Source of the DNA: a bacterium | GTDB taxonomy: Bacteria > Pseudomonadota > Gammaproteobacteria > Pseudomonadales > Moraxellaceae | DNA: 64,000 nucleotides | Assembly: GCA_029945725.1 (NCBI GenBank) | Contig: JAQSDB010000003.1 | Coordinates: forward strand, 189,842-253,841 | Direction: 5' to 3' | Shown here: one piece after another, positions 40,389 to 51,492 of the stretch | Position numbering within the stretch: position 1 is the stretch's first letter | Layout: every line of letters begins with the position of its first letter | Translations under genes and position numbers: made by a program | Notes under the pieces: generated by a model | Database searches by the model: none | What the model was told of the DNA's origin: nothing | The model's input: only the letters and a program-made list of their open reading frames with translations

Positions 40389-40716
40389 GAATGTGCTCCA
40401 AAAACAACCGCATACTCTATAAGCTGGCAGGAAGGGATGTGTTTGATTGATCTACGAAGAAAAGCGCGTTAATAGTCCAAGCGGCGATAAAGCATGGCAA
40501 GCACGGGATAATCCGTACAAAACCCGGAGAAGCAAGCGCTCCCCTCAGGGCAGAGCCTTACGGCTCATGCGACTTGTTCTGGCGTCGTGCCACATGCAGC
40601 CACCGCTTCAATGCGGTGGCAGTTCAAGGATGTTTTTTGCGCGAACAGAATATCTGTCGGGGCGACCATTATTGCCGGCATCAATTTTGGGGATGCCGGC
40701 AATAATGGCGTGAAGA

Positions 40717-41274
40717 TCAGGAGCGGGATGTGAATGGCAGCATGCGCTTAAGCACACCATCCTTCACGATGAACTGATGCCAGACCGCTGCCGCCACATG
40801 CAGGCCGATCAATGTCAGCAACAAGGGCCACCAGACATCCTCATGCAGACCCTTTAGCTGCTCCGCAAGCGGCTTGTTCTCAGAAAGAAAAACCGGAATA
40901 TCAAACACGCCGAACCAGGACACTACCCGGCCATCAAACTGTGACATCAGCAAGCCCGACAGTGGCATCATGATCATCAGGAAATACAATGCCCAATGCA
41001 CGCCTTCCGCCGCACGATGCTGCCACTTCGAGGTGATCACGGAATCAGGTGCAGGGCCGGAAAAACGCCAGGCCAAACGCAGCCACACCAGAAAGAAAAC
41101 AGACGCGCCAAAAGCCCTGTGAAGGTTCATCCATTCGGCTCGTTCGGTGGAGCCCTTGGGGAAGTCCTCGTGCTGCTCGAACGCAAACCAGGCACCCACA
41201 ATCAGGGCAAACATCAACCAGTGAAAACTCTTGGCAACCCAGCCCCAGTACATTGGTGTGTTACGTGCGGGCAT
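40717..41274 (-). CDS. cytochrome b561
   Basis: SFHWLMFALIVGAWFAFEQHED, LHRAFGASVFFLVWLRLAWRF, GLHVAAAVWHQFIVKDGVLKRMLP. Confidence 0.93.
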   Translation of the reverse strand: MPARNTPMYWGWVAKSFHWLMFALIVGAWFAFEQHEDFPKGSTERAEWMNLHRAFGASVFFLVWLRLAWRFSGPAPDSVITSKWQHRAAEGVHWALYFLMIMMPLSGLLMSQFDGRVVSWFGVFDIPVFLSENKPLAEQLKGLHEDVWWPLLLTLIGLHVAAAVWHQFIVKDGVLKRMLPFTSRS

Positions 41275-41386
41275 CTCCGTGCTCCTGTGTCAGTGAACAG
41301 ACCGAAAGTATATATGCAAGACAAACGGGCGGGGGAAAATGAAAAGGCGCCAGGCCGCCCCGTCAACATGGGGGAAGGCCCGTGAA

Positions 41387-41872
41387 TCAGCCGAGCAAAT
41401 GCGCCTCAAGCGCATCCAGATCGGGGATTACGGCCAGTTCGCCGGCGTAACGCACCTGCAAAAACTCCACTTCACTGGTCGGCGCACCCTCAAGGTCTTC
41501 AAGCTGGGCAATCTTGACCTTGGCGAGGCGTGGCACACCCTGCACCACAATGCCGTAATAAGGTAGCTCGCGCTGTGCACTGATGCCGCTGACAATGGCA
41601 ACCTGCTCATGTTCGCGTGGCACGGCTTGTCCGTTCAGACCCTCAAAGGCAACCACCGGTACCGGCATATCGCGCCAGGTAATAAAACCAAGATGCCAGG
41701 CCGGGCTGCCAGCAGGGGCCGGAGTCATCTCGGTAACAGGAACCACCTCCGCCACAGTGATGTTGGGAAGCAGCAACTGGCGACCCGTCACAGGGACCAG
41801 CAGGCAGGCGATAGTGCCTGTCGTTGCCCCCAGCAGCGTGGTCTGGTTGAGCGTAAGTTGGGTCGTGGCCAT
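41387..41872 (-). CDS. chpC: CheW-like protein, ChpC type
   Basis: CheW-like ACLLVPVTGRQLLLPNITVAEVVPV; position after chpB; start approximate (MATTQLTLNQT). Confidence 0.8.
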   Translation of the reverse strand: MATTQLTLNQTTLLGATTGTIACLLVPVTGRQLLLPNITVAEVVPVTEMTPAPAGSPAWHLGFITWRDMPVPVVAFEGLNGQAVPREHEQVAIVSGISAQRELPYYGIVVQGVPRLAKVKIAQLEDLEGAPTSEVEFLQVRYAGELAVIPDLDALEAHLLG

Positions 41873-41886
41873 GAGGGAATCCGTCT

Positions 41887-42903
41887 TCAGGCAATCGCGC
41901 AAACGCGATTGCGTACATGTTCTACAAGATGTGCCGCCAACTCGGTTGGCGTGCCGTTAAACGTCACAACGCCGGTAGCGCGCATGGAATCCGGCTGGCT
42001 GGCACAGGCGCAACTCTCGGCAGTTTGCGCCCAGATGAAACCGCCGGACTCCTGCATTATCGGCCCGGAGATTGAACCGTCGCCGCCCATGCCACTGAAA
42101 ATAAGCGCACCCGAGTTCTCGCCAAAACGGCGTGCCACATTGGCAATAATCTGGTCCATCGACGGTGAATAAGGACCATCCCATTTGATGTTGCGCATCA
42201 GCACTTCACCATCAGAACCAAAGTCAATTTCACTTCCGACAGGAGCAATCAGCAACTCGCCATTACGCAAATGATCACCCTGGGCTGCCACCTTGCAGGG
42301 CATGCCATTGTGACGCACCAGCACATGGGACAGCGTATCCTGCATGCGCTCATCAATATGCTGGGCCAGGACAAATGCCACCGGCATGCCCTTGGGCAAA
42401 CAATCCAGAAATTCCTTTACGGCGGCAGGGCCACCCAGCGACGCAGCCAGCACACAAACCAGATCCAGCTCATCAGGATTGCGCGTCGCACACTCCTCAG
42501 GCAACTCCAGGACTACTGATGCCTGCCGCGGCTCTGCCCGCTCCAGCACCTCCAGGTGCTCTTCAAGTACGGGCTCGCCTACGGTCTCCTTGATTTTGAT
42601 GAACACGCGCCGTTCCCAGCGCGGGTAGCTGCGCGACCCGGGAGGCGGCGCCTCTTCAAGACCAAACAGAATCGGTGCGGCAGAATTATCAAGGAGACGA
42701 TCCAGAAAGACCTCATCCTCTTCCTGCATGTCCACCAGCCATACATCCAGCTCGGCGGTGTGCAATGCAGTTTCATCCAGACGATCCGGCGAGGTATTCA
42801 GGCTCAACTCGTAGCCGTGCCCCTTCACTGTCTGCGCCAGCGCAAGACGCTGCAGATTGGAATCGCTGACTACACCGATGCGCGGATTGCGACGTTCTTG
42901 CAT
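41887..42903 (-). CDS. chpB: CheB-type protein-glutamate methylesterase of the pilus chemosensory system
   Basis: DLVCVLAASLGGPAAVKEFLDCLPKGMPVAFVLAQHID; GALIFSGMGGDGSIS. Confidence 0.9.
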   Translation of the reverse strand: MQERRNPRIGVVSDSNLQRLALAQTVKGHGYELSLNTSPDRLDETALHTAELDVWLVDMQEEDEVFLDRLLDNSAAPILFGLEEAPPPGSRSYPRWERRVFIKIKETVGEPVLEEHLEVLERAEPRQASVVLELPEECATRNPDELDLVCVLAASLGGPAAVKEFLDCLPKGMPVAFVLAQHIDERMQDTLSHVLVRHNGMPCKVAAQGDHLRNGELLIAPVGSEIDFGSDGEVLMRNIKWDGPYSPSMDQIIANVARRFGENSGALIFSGMGGDGSISGPIMQESGGFIWAQTAESCACASQPDSMRATGVVTFNGTPTELAAHLVEHVRNRVCAIA

Positions 42904-42906
42904 GGC

Positions 42907-45900
42907 TTACCTCACCGTCGATGCGGCCAGCAATTCAGCAATGGTTTCCAGTAACTGGTCTTCCTGGAAAGGCTTGCCCATATAGGCATTTACGCCAATC
43001 TGGAAAGCTCGCTCACGATGTTTTTCACCGGTACGCGAGGTGATCATGATAATGGGCAAGTCTTCCAGATTGGGATTATGTCGCACCAGTGATGCCACTT
43101 CGAAACCATCCATGCGTGGCATTTCAATATCAAGCAGCATGACATCCGGCCGTTGATCCTCAAGCTTGGCAATAGCATCCATACCATCTTTTGCGAGCAG
43201 AACCTCATAGCCGTGACGTTCAAGCAGGCGCGACGTCACTTTGCGCACCGTGACCGAGTCATCAACCACCATGACCAGACGTGTACGTGCTGTTTCGGCC
43301 GCAGATTTTCCTGTTCCTGCATCGAAGGTCGCGGCAATACGTGGCTGCGTCTGCGAGGCCGCACGCAACATGGCAATAACGTCAAGAATGATGACAACAG
43401 AGCCGTCACCAAGAATCGTGGCGCCAGAAATGCCCGCTACAGATGCCAGCTGGGCGCCAACAGACTTCACTACAATTTCGCGTGAACCAATCAGCTGATC
43501 CACCTGAATGGCAATACGCTGCTCACCGCCACGTATCAGCAACACAGGCAAAGGCAGGGTATGCCCGAGCAGATTGGGCGACTTCACGCCATGCACAAAC
43601 TCGCCCAGATAGGAAAGCCGATAGGCAACATTGGCATATTCAAACAGGGGGGCGTCAGGTGCGTAGTACGTTTCCAGTTCATAGGGACTGGCACGTACGA
43701 TACCTTCAATCTGTGACAGGGGAATCGCGTAACTGTCTTCACCGATACGCACCATGAGCGCACGGTTCACCGCCACCGTAAATGGCAGGCGAACCGTGAA
43801 GGTGGTGCCCTGACCTGACACCGAATGAATGGAAACCACACCACCCATTTGCTTGATCTCGGAGGTCACCACATCCATGCCCACACCACGGCCCGATATC
43901 TGGGTCACCGCAGCCGCCGTGGAGAACCCGGCATGGAAAATAAACTGGATGACATCCTGATCGGAAATGTCCTGGTCTGCCGTGATGAGGCCGCGCTCAA
44001 GGGCTTTTTTACGCACAGCGGGAATGTTGATGCCGCGCCCGTCATCTGACAGCGTAAGTACCACTTCGCCGCCTTCACGGGCCAGCGTCAATGTGACACG
44101 GCCTTGCGCCGGCTTGCCGGCAGCAGCGCGTCCGGCCTGATCTTCAAGACCATGATCGACTGCATTACGCAGCATGTGCTCCAGTGGCGCGACAATACGC
44201 TCAAGCAGCGTACGATCCATTTCACCTTCGGGGTTGATCACATCCAGATCAGCCGGCTTGTGCACTTCCTGACCGGTCTGGCGCACGATGCGCTTGAGGC
44301 GTGGAACCAGGCGAGAGAAAGGCACCATGCGCGAACGCATCAACCCTTCCTGCAGCTCGGTATTGATGCGCGACTGCTGCAGCAGCAGGGTTTCGGTATC
44401 GCGCGCCTTGTCGATCAAGGTCGACTTCAAATCCAGTAAATCGGAAGCTGACTCCGTAAGCGCCTTCGAAAGCTGATTCAGCGACGAGTACTGATCCATT
44501 TCAAGCGGATCGAAATCCTCATATTTGCCACCAGTATCCTCGTTATGACGCGAGATGATCTGGCTTTCCATTTCGGCATCCATGCGGCGCAACTGTTCTG
44601 CCAGACGCTGGATAGTGGAGCCCATTTCTTCCACGGTCTGGGCAAAACCATGCACACCCATTTCTACACGGGAGCGCGTAATCGAGGTTTCACCCGCCAG
44701 ATTCACCAGCTTTTCCAGCAGATCGGAGGGCACACGGATCATTTCCTGCGGGCCGCGTGCCCCTGCATCCTTCCTGAATCCACCCTGCATTGATGGCGGC
44801 ATGATTCGTTCGCCACTTGCCACCACTCCTGCAACAACAGGCGCAGTCAGGGAAACAGCAGGCGCGCTGACCAGAGCCATCGGTTCTGCAACCACCAGCG
44901 GCTCATCTGCAACACTTTCTGCCACAGCAGGCGAAGCAACGCCAAAACCCCCACGAACGGCCTTGATGGACTCCAGTACAGCCTGCTGGCGCTCAGCAAG
45001 TCCTGCAAAAAACGCATCATCAACAATGCCGGCGCCACTCTGGACAGCGGCCAGATCGGTTTCCCAATCGTGCGCGAGATCCCCGAGCTTTTTGAGCCCG
45101 GCAAGACGAGCACCACCCTTCAGGGTGTGCAGATGACGCAGCAAGGCCTCCATATGAATCGTGGAGTCGCGATCGCCCAGCCACTCTTGCAAGGTGGTCT
45201 CAATGCCTTCTGCCAGCTCTTCGGACTCTTCAAGAAAGATTTCAAGAATATCGCTGTCAACATTCTCCGGAACCGGTGCCGCCTCAATGGTTTTTGGGCC
45301 CGGCGGAGGCGCTACTGCATGAGCCTCTTGCGCATCGGCGACAAGAGCGATCTCGGGCTCAACCGGTGTCAGCGTAACGCTGGCTGGCGTGTCCTGAAAA
45401 TTCTCCGGATCTGCCGCATAGGATGTGATCTGGAGAACAAGATCACTTGTTTCAGGACAGGCGCCTTGATGACGAAGTGCATCCACCGACTCCGCAAGAC
45501 GGTCGTGACAGCGATGCAGCAAGGTGAACAGCATCGGTGTGGGCGTCATGAGGCCATCACACACCGCCTCATAAAGATTTTCGAGATGATGCGCAAGATC
45601 ACCAAGCGGAACAATCTCCGCCATGCGTGCACCACCCTTCAGCGTATGCAGGCCGCGCTGCAATTGCTGCACCGGCAAGGTGTTATTGATGTCGTTATGC
45701 CAAGCCGCCAGTTGCTCGCTGGTCGCATCAACAATCTCACCCGCCTCTTCGAGAAATATCTCCAGCAACTCAGGATCAAAACCCTGATCCTCGGGGGCCA
45801 CTGAAACGGCAGGCGCGCTCACAATCACTACAGCCGGCTCAATCAGGGGAGCTGGCTCAATTACCGCAGCGGGCTCCACCTCATCGACAACAGGCTGGGT

Positions 45901-48900
45901 CAGGCCCGGGAAAAACTCTGCAAAGACCGCATCCCTGTCTTCTACGGCAACCTCGGCAACAGAATCGGCAACCGCCTCCTCCGGCAAAGAGGAAAACTCA
46001 TCAGAAAAAGATGACTCCACCTGATCTGTCTCTGATGAAGACAGATGCACCTCATCCACCGGCAATATATTTCCCGGCTCAGTGGCGCCTGCATCTACAT
46101 CGGGCACGCCCGCCGCAGGGTCGCGACGATAGGCATTGATTGCGGTGACCAGATCAAAACCGGCCACGCAATTACCGCTACTACGCAGCTCACCGACCAT
46201 GTCGGCAAGACGGTCGTGGCAGCGCTGCAGCAAATTCGTCAGTTCAGGCGCAGCCTTATAGCGACCATCAACAAGACCTTCGTACAGGAATTCAAGCTCA
46301 TGCGAGAGATCCCCCAGAGGGCGGATCTCGGCAAGGCGGGCACCACCTTTCAGAGTATGAAGATGACGCTGCAGCGCACCGAGTGCTGCTTTATTATCAT
46401 GGTCATTGCGCCACGCATCGAGCTCACCCTGCGCCGCCTCGAGAACCTCATCAGCCTCTTCCAGAAAAATTTCCAGCAACTCAGGATCGACCGCATCCAC
46501 GGCCACCAGATCAGCCGGCTCTTCCCATGCAGCAGAATCAGCATCGGTCATTTGCTCGGCAAGGCTGGGCTGGGCTTCCGATACAAAAGCCGCCATGGAT
46601 GGTTCATCGTTCAGAGCGACGTCCAGAGCGGCTACCGGTGTCTCCAGCAAATCCAGCAGGCGAGTCAGTACGGCTTCATTGGCGTATACCGTTTGACTGG
46701 CAGCAAGCGTATCAAACGTATTGATGATTTCGTCATGGGCGCCAGCGAGATCATTGAGCAACTCACTGTCCAGAGACAGCTCAAGCGCAGCAAGGCGCGC
46801 ATATACCCCCGCAAGTCGTGAGCTCAACAATGCCAGCGGAGCAACGCTGCAGTTGTCCGCCGCATTAGCAAGCAGCGATAGCTCATGCTGCAAGGCATCA
46901 ACTCTTGCACTTGCATCAGGGGATGACAGCCATCCATCAAGCTCCCAGGGGGCATCCAGCACATGATCCAGACCCAGCTCCATGAAACTGGCGACCAAAC
47001 CCTTGGTTGCTGCCGTAAGGTCGGATGCAACCTCACTATTCATTAATTGCTCTGAGCGCTCTTTTTCCAGACTGGCAAGGCGCTCTTGATCAAGACGATT
47101 GATGCGGGCGATCAGCTCATCCGCCGCTTCAATATGTCCATCACCACCACTCACCAGATTGGAGATACTGGCATTGATCAAATCATGGCCATCACGCAGC
47201 ACATGTAAATGATCACGGCGGGCGTTGCCAGTCTGATTGCGCAAATCCTTGAACAGATGCTCCATGGGCGATGCAATATCGGCAACAGCATTGATTCCAG
47301 CCATGCCTGCTGAACCCTTGAGGGTATGCAGGGAGCGCAGTACTTCATCACTGATAGGAGTAGCCGAGCGCTCAGGATCAACAGCGTCGAGGTAATGACG
47401 GATTTCTTCCAGATGCGTTTCCGCCTCACTGGTAAATATTTCCAGCAGGACAGGATCCGTCTCGGACATTGACTCCCGTGGGGTCGCCTCAACTCCTTCA
47501 TCGGCAACAGCAGCAGCGCCAGTATCCTCAGTAATCACATCGGCAGAAAGTTCAAGCAGTGGATCAGACTCATCGGCTATGGCATTGACGGTAACCGTCG
47601 TCGCAGGCGCACTATCGACTGGAGCCTCAAGGCTTGCCGCCAACGCATCGAAATCCTCGGCACTGGATGTATCCGCCTCAAGAAAGGCATGAGCCTGTTC
47701 TGCAGCACGCGCAACATCAAGCGCACTCAGAACCTCACCGCGCGATACCGCATCGGCAGCCTCCATCAAGGGACTGGTATCCAGCCGCGGTGGTTGGCGA
47801 TGCGCAAAATCCTCTACCAGACCCGGAATGACGGACAAGCACTCTGAAACCAGATTAACCATGACCTGATCGGGCTGCAGTATCTTGTCCCGAACCTTGT
47901 TAAGCATGTTTTCGAAAGCCCAGGCCAGTTCGGCCACGACCCTGGCACCAACCATGCGGCCAGAACCTTTCAGCGTATGAAAGCCGCGCCGGAACTCAAG
48001 CAGTGAGGCAGTATCTTCAAAATTAGCGGCCCATTTCGGGAAATACTGGTTGATGTTTTCCATCACTTCTTCGGCTTCTTCCACGAATATTTCGCGGATT
48101 TCCTCATCAAAGTCGTGATTATCTTCCGGCATACGGGTCAGTACTGGCAGGACAGGTTTCTTGGCTGCTTCGACAACAGGAGCAGGGGTCTCGGCCATTG
48201 GCTCAGAAGCAACATCCAGAGAAGCTCCTTCTACTTCTATCGCATCAATCAGTGCTGACTCGTCGAAATTCGCTGCGCTTTCATCGATAAAAAAACTTCC
48301 CTCACTCTCAACCACAGGCAAAACCGCGGTCACTGCATCGCCTTCAACAGACTCTATATCTTCGAGAAAAAACTCGTCGCCGGCCGCGGGCTCAAGACTG
48401 GCAGAAACACTGTCCCCCTCTTGCATAAAATCATTTAACGCCGATTCACCTAAATCAGCAGTCTCATTGGCCAGCCACTCTTCGTCAGAGATTGCTGCAG
48501 CGGCAGGAGCCTCTTCAATTCCAGCATCTGCAAACGGGGCTGCGGCAAAGCTGCTTTGTGCGACATTCAACTCATCCGAAATTTCCCGCAAAAGAGTATC
48601 GGCAGTGCGATCCTGCAGCACCTCGTCTTCTCTCGTCTCTACAATAATTTCCTCTTCCGGCAAGGCGGTAGCATCAGCAATCTCGGCCTCGAAGGCAGCA
48701 GCATTCTCGGCCGTCCACTCACCCTCATCGCCGGAAGCAAGATCATCTGATTCGTCATCAGTGACTGCATTGACCAGCGGGGGTGCCGCACTATCGACCG
48801 GAGCAAATCCAAGCTTGGCCAGGCCGCGCTCGGCAATATCCAGAATATTGTCGCCGCCGTGAGTATCATTGGCGATGCGCTCAAGATAGTACTCAATCGA

Positions 48901-50472
48901 TGTAATAACATCGGCCAGCGTATCCATCTCCTTCCAGTCGGGGCGATGCTGGCCGGCAAGCAGGCTTTGCGAAACATAACGGCCAGCCGCGCCGAGAATC
49001 TCGGCTGGGCGATGCAAAGAGAGAATGGAAAGTCCGCCGCGAACGGTATCGACAAGTTCCGGAATACTCTCAAGATGCGTCGGATTCCATTGTGAAGCGA
49101 TGTACTCAATGATCGCATCCTTGGCCTTCTCCAGTGCACCCCGTGACTCACGCAATACCGCCGATTGCGCATCCGAAAGCTGATCCTGCGCAGAAAACTC
49201 CGAGGCAGGATTGGCGGCAGTCTGGCCAATCGGCTTCTCTGCAACCATCCCCATCAATGTGGCCTCTACATAAAGCACTGCGCCAGCAATATCGAGGAGT
49301 CGGCCATCAAGAGGAAGCACTCCAGAACTCGTAATACTATCGATAGTCTCGATTTGCTCCTGCAAAATCCGGCGCGGCTGTCCAAGACCAAGAACGGCTA
49401 CCGTATCTGCAACCTGTTTAAGAACCGGCACGAGCGCAGAAAGGTCACCGACACTTTTCTCTGCATCTGTTTTACGCACGAACAGGTCAAGAGCATCCTT
49501 CACCCGGGCCAGTTCTTCACAAAGCGCATCCACCACCGACTTCATGGCTTCGCGATCCGGGCCATTCATGCGCGCCCGCTCTTCATTCACCAGCGCATCG
49601 CCAGGCAGAGCATCGTCCAGGCGATAGAGATCCTTTACACTGCGCAGCTTGCCGGTATTGCCGGAACTTTTAGCCACGTAATACAGCAGGTTTTTCAATA
49701 GATCAGTCGGGGCGCGTCGGGAAGCATCTCCGCCGGCATTTCGCAACTGGCGATCAACCTGCGCCAGCAGCATCTTTACTGACGTTCCTGCATCAATGCT
49801 TTTCTCAATCAAGCCCTCAACAAGGGCCGCACTGACAAGCCAAAGCTCGCGCAGGGGCGAAGCTCCGGCAAGCGTCTCAAGGCGCGCAAACAAATGCGCC
49901 ATTTTCTTCAGATTGTCGGGTGTATTGTCATTGCGAATGACGCCAAGCAGAGCCAGCTGATAAGCCTGCCGGATTTTTTTAAGCAGGACTGGAGCAATAT
50001 CCGCAGAGCTGACCTGAATGGGAGCGCGCTCTCCGGCAGCAAGATCAGGCGTAAAGAGAGCAGTCTCGGACAACAATGGCTCGCCACGCGCCGCACGCAA
50101 GTCATTAAGTAAAGGCAGAAGCACAACCGGAAGATCACGCCGCGACGCCTTCACTCGCTCAAGGTAGGGCGGCAATTGCAAAATCGCGCGCATGAGCACT
50201 TCCTGCCCATCAGGAATACGCGAAACCTGACCATTAATCAGGGCGAGACAAAGCTTCTCCATCTCTTCGGCAAGCAGGGCTGCGCCATAGAATTCCACCA
50301 TCTGCAGAGTGCCAAACACCTGATGCAAATAGGCGAGGCAGAAGCGCATTTGTGCTCCGTCCTCCGGATTTTCCACGAACGCTTCCAGCGCCTGTCGCGA
50401 CTGCTTCAGCGTTTCTTCGATTTCGCCCTTGACCCAATCCAGAGCCAGAAAGCTGTGATTGTCACCCATCAT
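42907..50472 (-). CDS. chpA: ChpA hybrid CheA-like histidine kinase with multiple HPt domains and C-terminal receiver
   Basis: 2521 aa; five HTLKG HPt motifs, CheA P3/P4/P5 (RVPSDLLEKLVNLAGE, LRNAVDHGLEDQAGR), C-terminal VMVVDDSVTVRKVTSRLLERHGYEVLLAKDG receiver. Confidence 0.96.
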   Translation of the reverse strand: MMGDNHSFLALDWVKGEIEETLKQSRQALEAFVENPEDGAQMRFCLAYLHQVFGTLQMVEFYGAALLAEEMEKLCLALINGQVSRIPDGQEVLMRAILQLPPYLERVKASRRDLPVVLLPLLNDLRAARGEPLLSETALFTPDLAAGERAPIQVSSADIAPVLLKKIRQAYQLALLGVIRNDNTPDNLKKMAHLFARLETLAGASPLRELWLVSAALVEGLIEKSIDAGTSVKMLLAQVDRQLRNAGGDASRRAPTDLLKNLLYYVAKSSGNTGKLRSVKDLYRLDDALPGDALVNEERARMNGPDREAMKSVVDALCEELARVKDALDLFVRKTDAEKSVGDLSALVPVLKQVADTVAVLGLGQPRRILQEQIETIDSITSSGVLPLDGRLLDIAGAVLYVEATLMGMVAEKPIGQTAANPASEFSAQDQLSDAQSAVLRESRGALEKAKDAIIEYIASQWNPTHLESIPELVDTVRGGLSILSLHRPAEILGAAGRYVSQSLLAGQHRPDWKEMDTLADVITSIEYYLERIANDTHGGDNILDIAERGLAKLGFAPVDSAAPPLVNAVTDDESDDLASGDEGEWTAENAAAFEAEIADATALPEEEIIVETREDEVLQDRTADTLLREISDELNVAQSSFAAAPFADAGIEEAPAAAAISDEEWLANETADLGESALNDFMQEGDSVSASLEPAAGDEFFLEDIESVEGDAVTAVLPVVESEGSFFIDESAANFDESALIDAIEVEGASLDVASEPMAETPAPVVEAAKKPVLPVLTRMPEDNHDFDEEIREIFVEEAEEVMENINQYFPKWAANFEDTASLLEFRRGFHTLKGSGRMVGARVVAELAWAFENMLNKVRDKILQPDQVMVNLVSECLSVIPGLVEDFAHRQPPRLDTSPLMEAADAVSRGEVLSALDVARAAEQAHAFLEADTSSAEDFDALAASLEAPVDSAPATTVTVNAIADESDPLLELSADVITEDTGAAAVADEGVEATPRESMSETDPVLLEIFTSEAETHLEEIRHYLDAVDPERSATPISDEVLRSLHTLKGSAGMAGINAVADIASPMEHLFKDLRNQTGNARRDHLHVLRDGHDLINASISNLVSGGDGHIEAADELIARINRLDQERLASLEKERSEQLMNSEVASDLTAATKGLVASFMELGLDHVLDAPWELDGWLSSPDASARVDALQHELSLLANAADNCSVAPLALLSSRLAGVYARLAALELSLDSELLNDLAGAHDEIINTFDTLAASQTVYANEAVLTRLLDLLETPVAALDVALNDEPSMAAFVSEAQPSLAEQMTDADSAAWEEPADLVAVDAVDPELLEIFLEEADEVLEAAQGELDAWRNDHDNKAALGALQRHLHTLKGGARLAEIRPLGDLSHELEFLYEGLVDGRYKAAPELTNLLQRCHDRLADMVGELRSSGNCVAGFDLVTAINAYRRDPAAGVPDVDAGATEPGNILPVDEVHLSSSETDQVESSFSDEFSSLPEEAVADSVAEVAVEDRDAVFAEFFPGLTQPVVDEVEPAAVIEPAPLIEPAVVIVSAPAVSVAPEDQGFDPELLEIFLEEAGEIVDATSEQLAAWHNDINNTLPVQQLQRGLHTLKGGARMAEIVPLGDLAHHLENLYEAVCDGLMTPTPMLFTLLHRCHDRLAESVDALRHQGACPETSDLVLQITSYAADPENFQDTPASVTLTPVEPEIALVADAQEAHAVAPPPGPKTIEAAPVPENVDSDILEIFLEESEELAEGIETTLQEWLGDRDSTIHMEALLRHLHTLKGGARLAGLKKLGDLAHDWETDLAAVQSGAGIVDDAFFAGLAERQQAVLESIKAVRGGFGVASPAVAESVADEPLVVAEPMALVSAPAVSLTAPVVAGVVASGERIMPPSMQGGFRKDAGARGPQEMIRVPSDLLEKLVNLAGETSITRSRVEMGVHGFAQTVEEMGSTIQRLAEQLRRMDAEMESQIISRHNEDTGGKYEDFDPLEMDQYSSLNQLSKALTESASDLLDLKSTLIDKARDTETLLLQQSRINTELQEGLMRSRMVPFSRLVPRLKRIVRQTGQEVHKPADLDVINPEGEMDRTLLERIVAPLEHMLRNAVDHGLEDQAGRAAAGKPAQGRVTLTLAREGGEVVLTLSDDGRGINIPAVRKKALERGLITADQDISDQDVIQFIFHAGFSTAAAVTQISGRGVGMDVVTSEIKQMGGVVSIHSVSGQGTTFTVRLPFTVAVNRALMVRIGEDSYAIPLSQIEGIVRASPYELETYYAPDAPLFEYANVAYRLSYLGEFVHGVKSPNLLGHTLPLPVLLIRGGEQRIAIQVDQLIGSREIVVKSVGAQLASVAGISGATILGDGSVVIILDVIAMLRAASQTQPRIAATFDAGTGKSAAETARTRLVMVVDDSVTVRKVTSRLLERHGYEVLLAKDGMDAIAKLEDQRPDVMLLDIEMPRMDGFEVASLVRHNPNLEDLPIIMITSRTGEKHRERAFQIGVNAYMGKPFQEDQLLETIAELLAASTVR

Positions 50473-50578
50473 TTATGCCCTCAGGGGCCATATCGTTATT
50501 GTCTATGCCATCGTGGCGCTGTTATGGCGATCCTTGCCGTACGATTGCCATGCTGTTTCTTGCATGGCAAACATGCCA

Positions 50579-51466
50579 TCAAACCTTTCGACGAAACGCC
50601 AACGTATCCGGATAATCCACTCGTACCAGCTGCGGATGCGCCCAATCTGCAGCCTCTCCCACACCCAGCACCATCAATCCACCAGGCGCAAGGCGCGCTG
50701 CGAGATTGGCGAGAATGTCGCGCTTGCGAAAGCGCCGGAAATAAATCAGCACATTCTGGCAAAAAATCACATCAATACCGGATAACGGCATGCGATCCAG
50801 CTCCATGATATTGAGCTGAACAAAAGCAATGCGCTTCTTCAATGCATCAGTGACCTGCCAATCTTTCTTGCCAACCACCGAATCAAAATATTTATTCTTC
50901 CACGCAGTCGGCACATTGTGCAGGCGGCGTTCGCCATAAATACCCAGACGCGCACGTGATAACGTAGGCAAACTGATGTCCGAAGCCGTCACCCCAAAAT
51001 AAACCTTGCTGCGATTCAGGTCAGTCAATTGCGCATCCGTCTGCATGGCCAGCGAATACGGCTCCTCTCCCGTAGAGCAACCAACGCTCCACAAGTTCAG
51101 TGACTTGCGCTCCGGCTCCTTCATCATTATTTCTGAGATATGCGAACGCACCAGCGCAAACGAACTCGGATGCCTGAAAAAAGAGGTCTCCTGAACGGTA
51201 AGCCGATCAACAAGCACGGCCCATTCACGTTCCGCAACCGGACCGGCCATGAGTTGTTCGTAATAGGTTTCGTAATCACTTACACCAATCTCGCGCATGC
51301 GAATGGCGAGATTGGTTTCGAGAAAGGAACGGCGCGAGATCCCCACCGTCATACCGGTCCGGGCCTCGATCAGGGTCTGCCACAGCTCGAACTGTTCATC
51401 CGAGATGGGCGCGAGCGACTTGATGCCCCAACGGTTTGTGGTGGCCACATCGGTTGTCCTGTACAT
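50579..51466 (-). CDS. pilK: CheR-type methyltransferase PilK
   Basis: FFRHPSSFALVRSHI, LNLWSVGCSTGEEPYSLAM, VIFCQNVLIYF. Confidence 0.92.
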   Translation of the reverse strand: MYRTTDVATTNRWGIKSLAPISDEQFELWQTLIEARTGMTVGISRRSFLETNLAIRMREIGVSDYETYYEQLMAGPVAEREWAVLVDRLTVQETSFFRHPSSFALVRSHISEIMMKEPERKSLNLWSVGCSTGEEPYSLAMQTDAQLTDLNRSKVYFGVTASDISLPTLSRARLGIYGERRLHNVPTAWKNKYFDSVVGKKDWQVTDALKKRIAFVQLNIMELDRMPLSGIDVIFCQNVLIYFRRFRKRDILANLAARLAPGGLMVLGVGEAADWAHPQLVRVDYPDTLAFRRKV

Positions 51467-51492
51467 GCTCGCCCCAAAAAGGCCCGCGAGCC

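Noticed and set aside
45070-46821. Long plus-strand ORFs within chpA
   Set aside because: Antisense to conserved HPt/linker coding sequence; no domain similarity recognised
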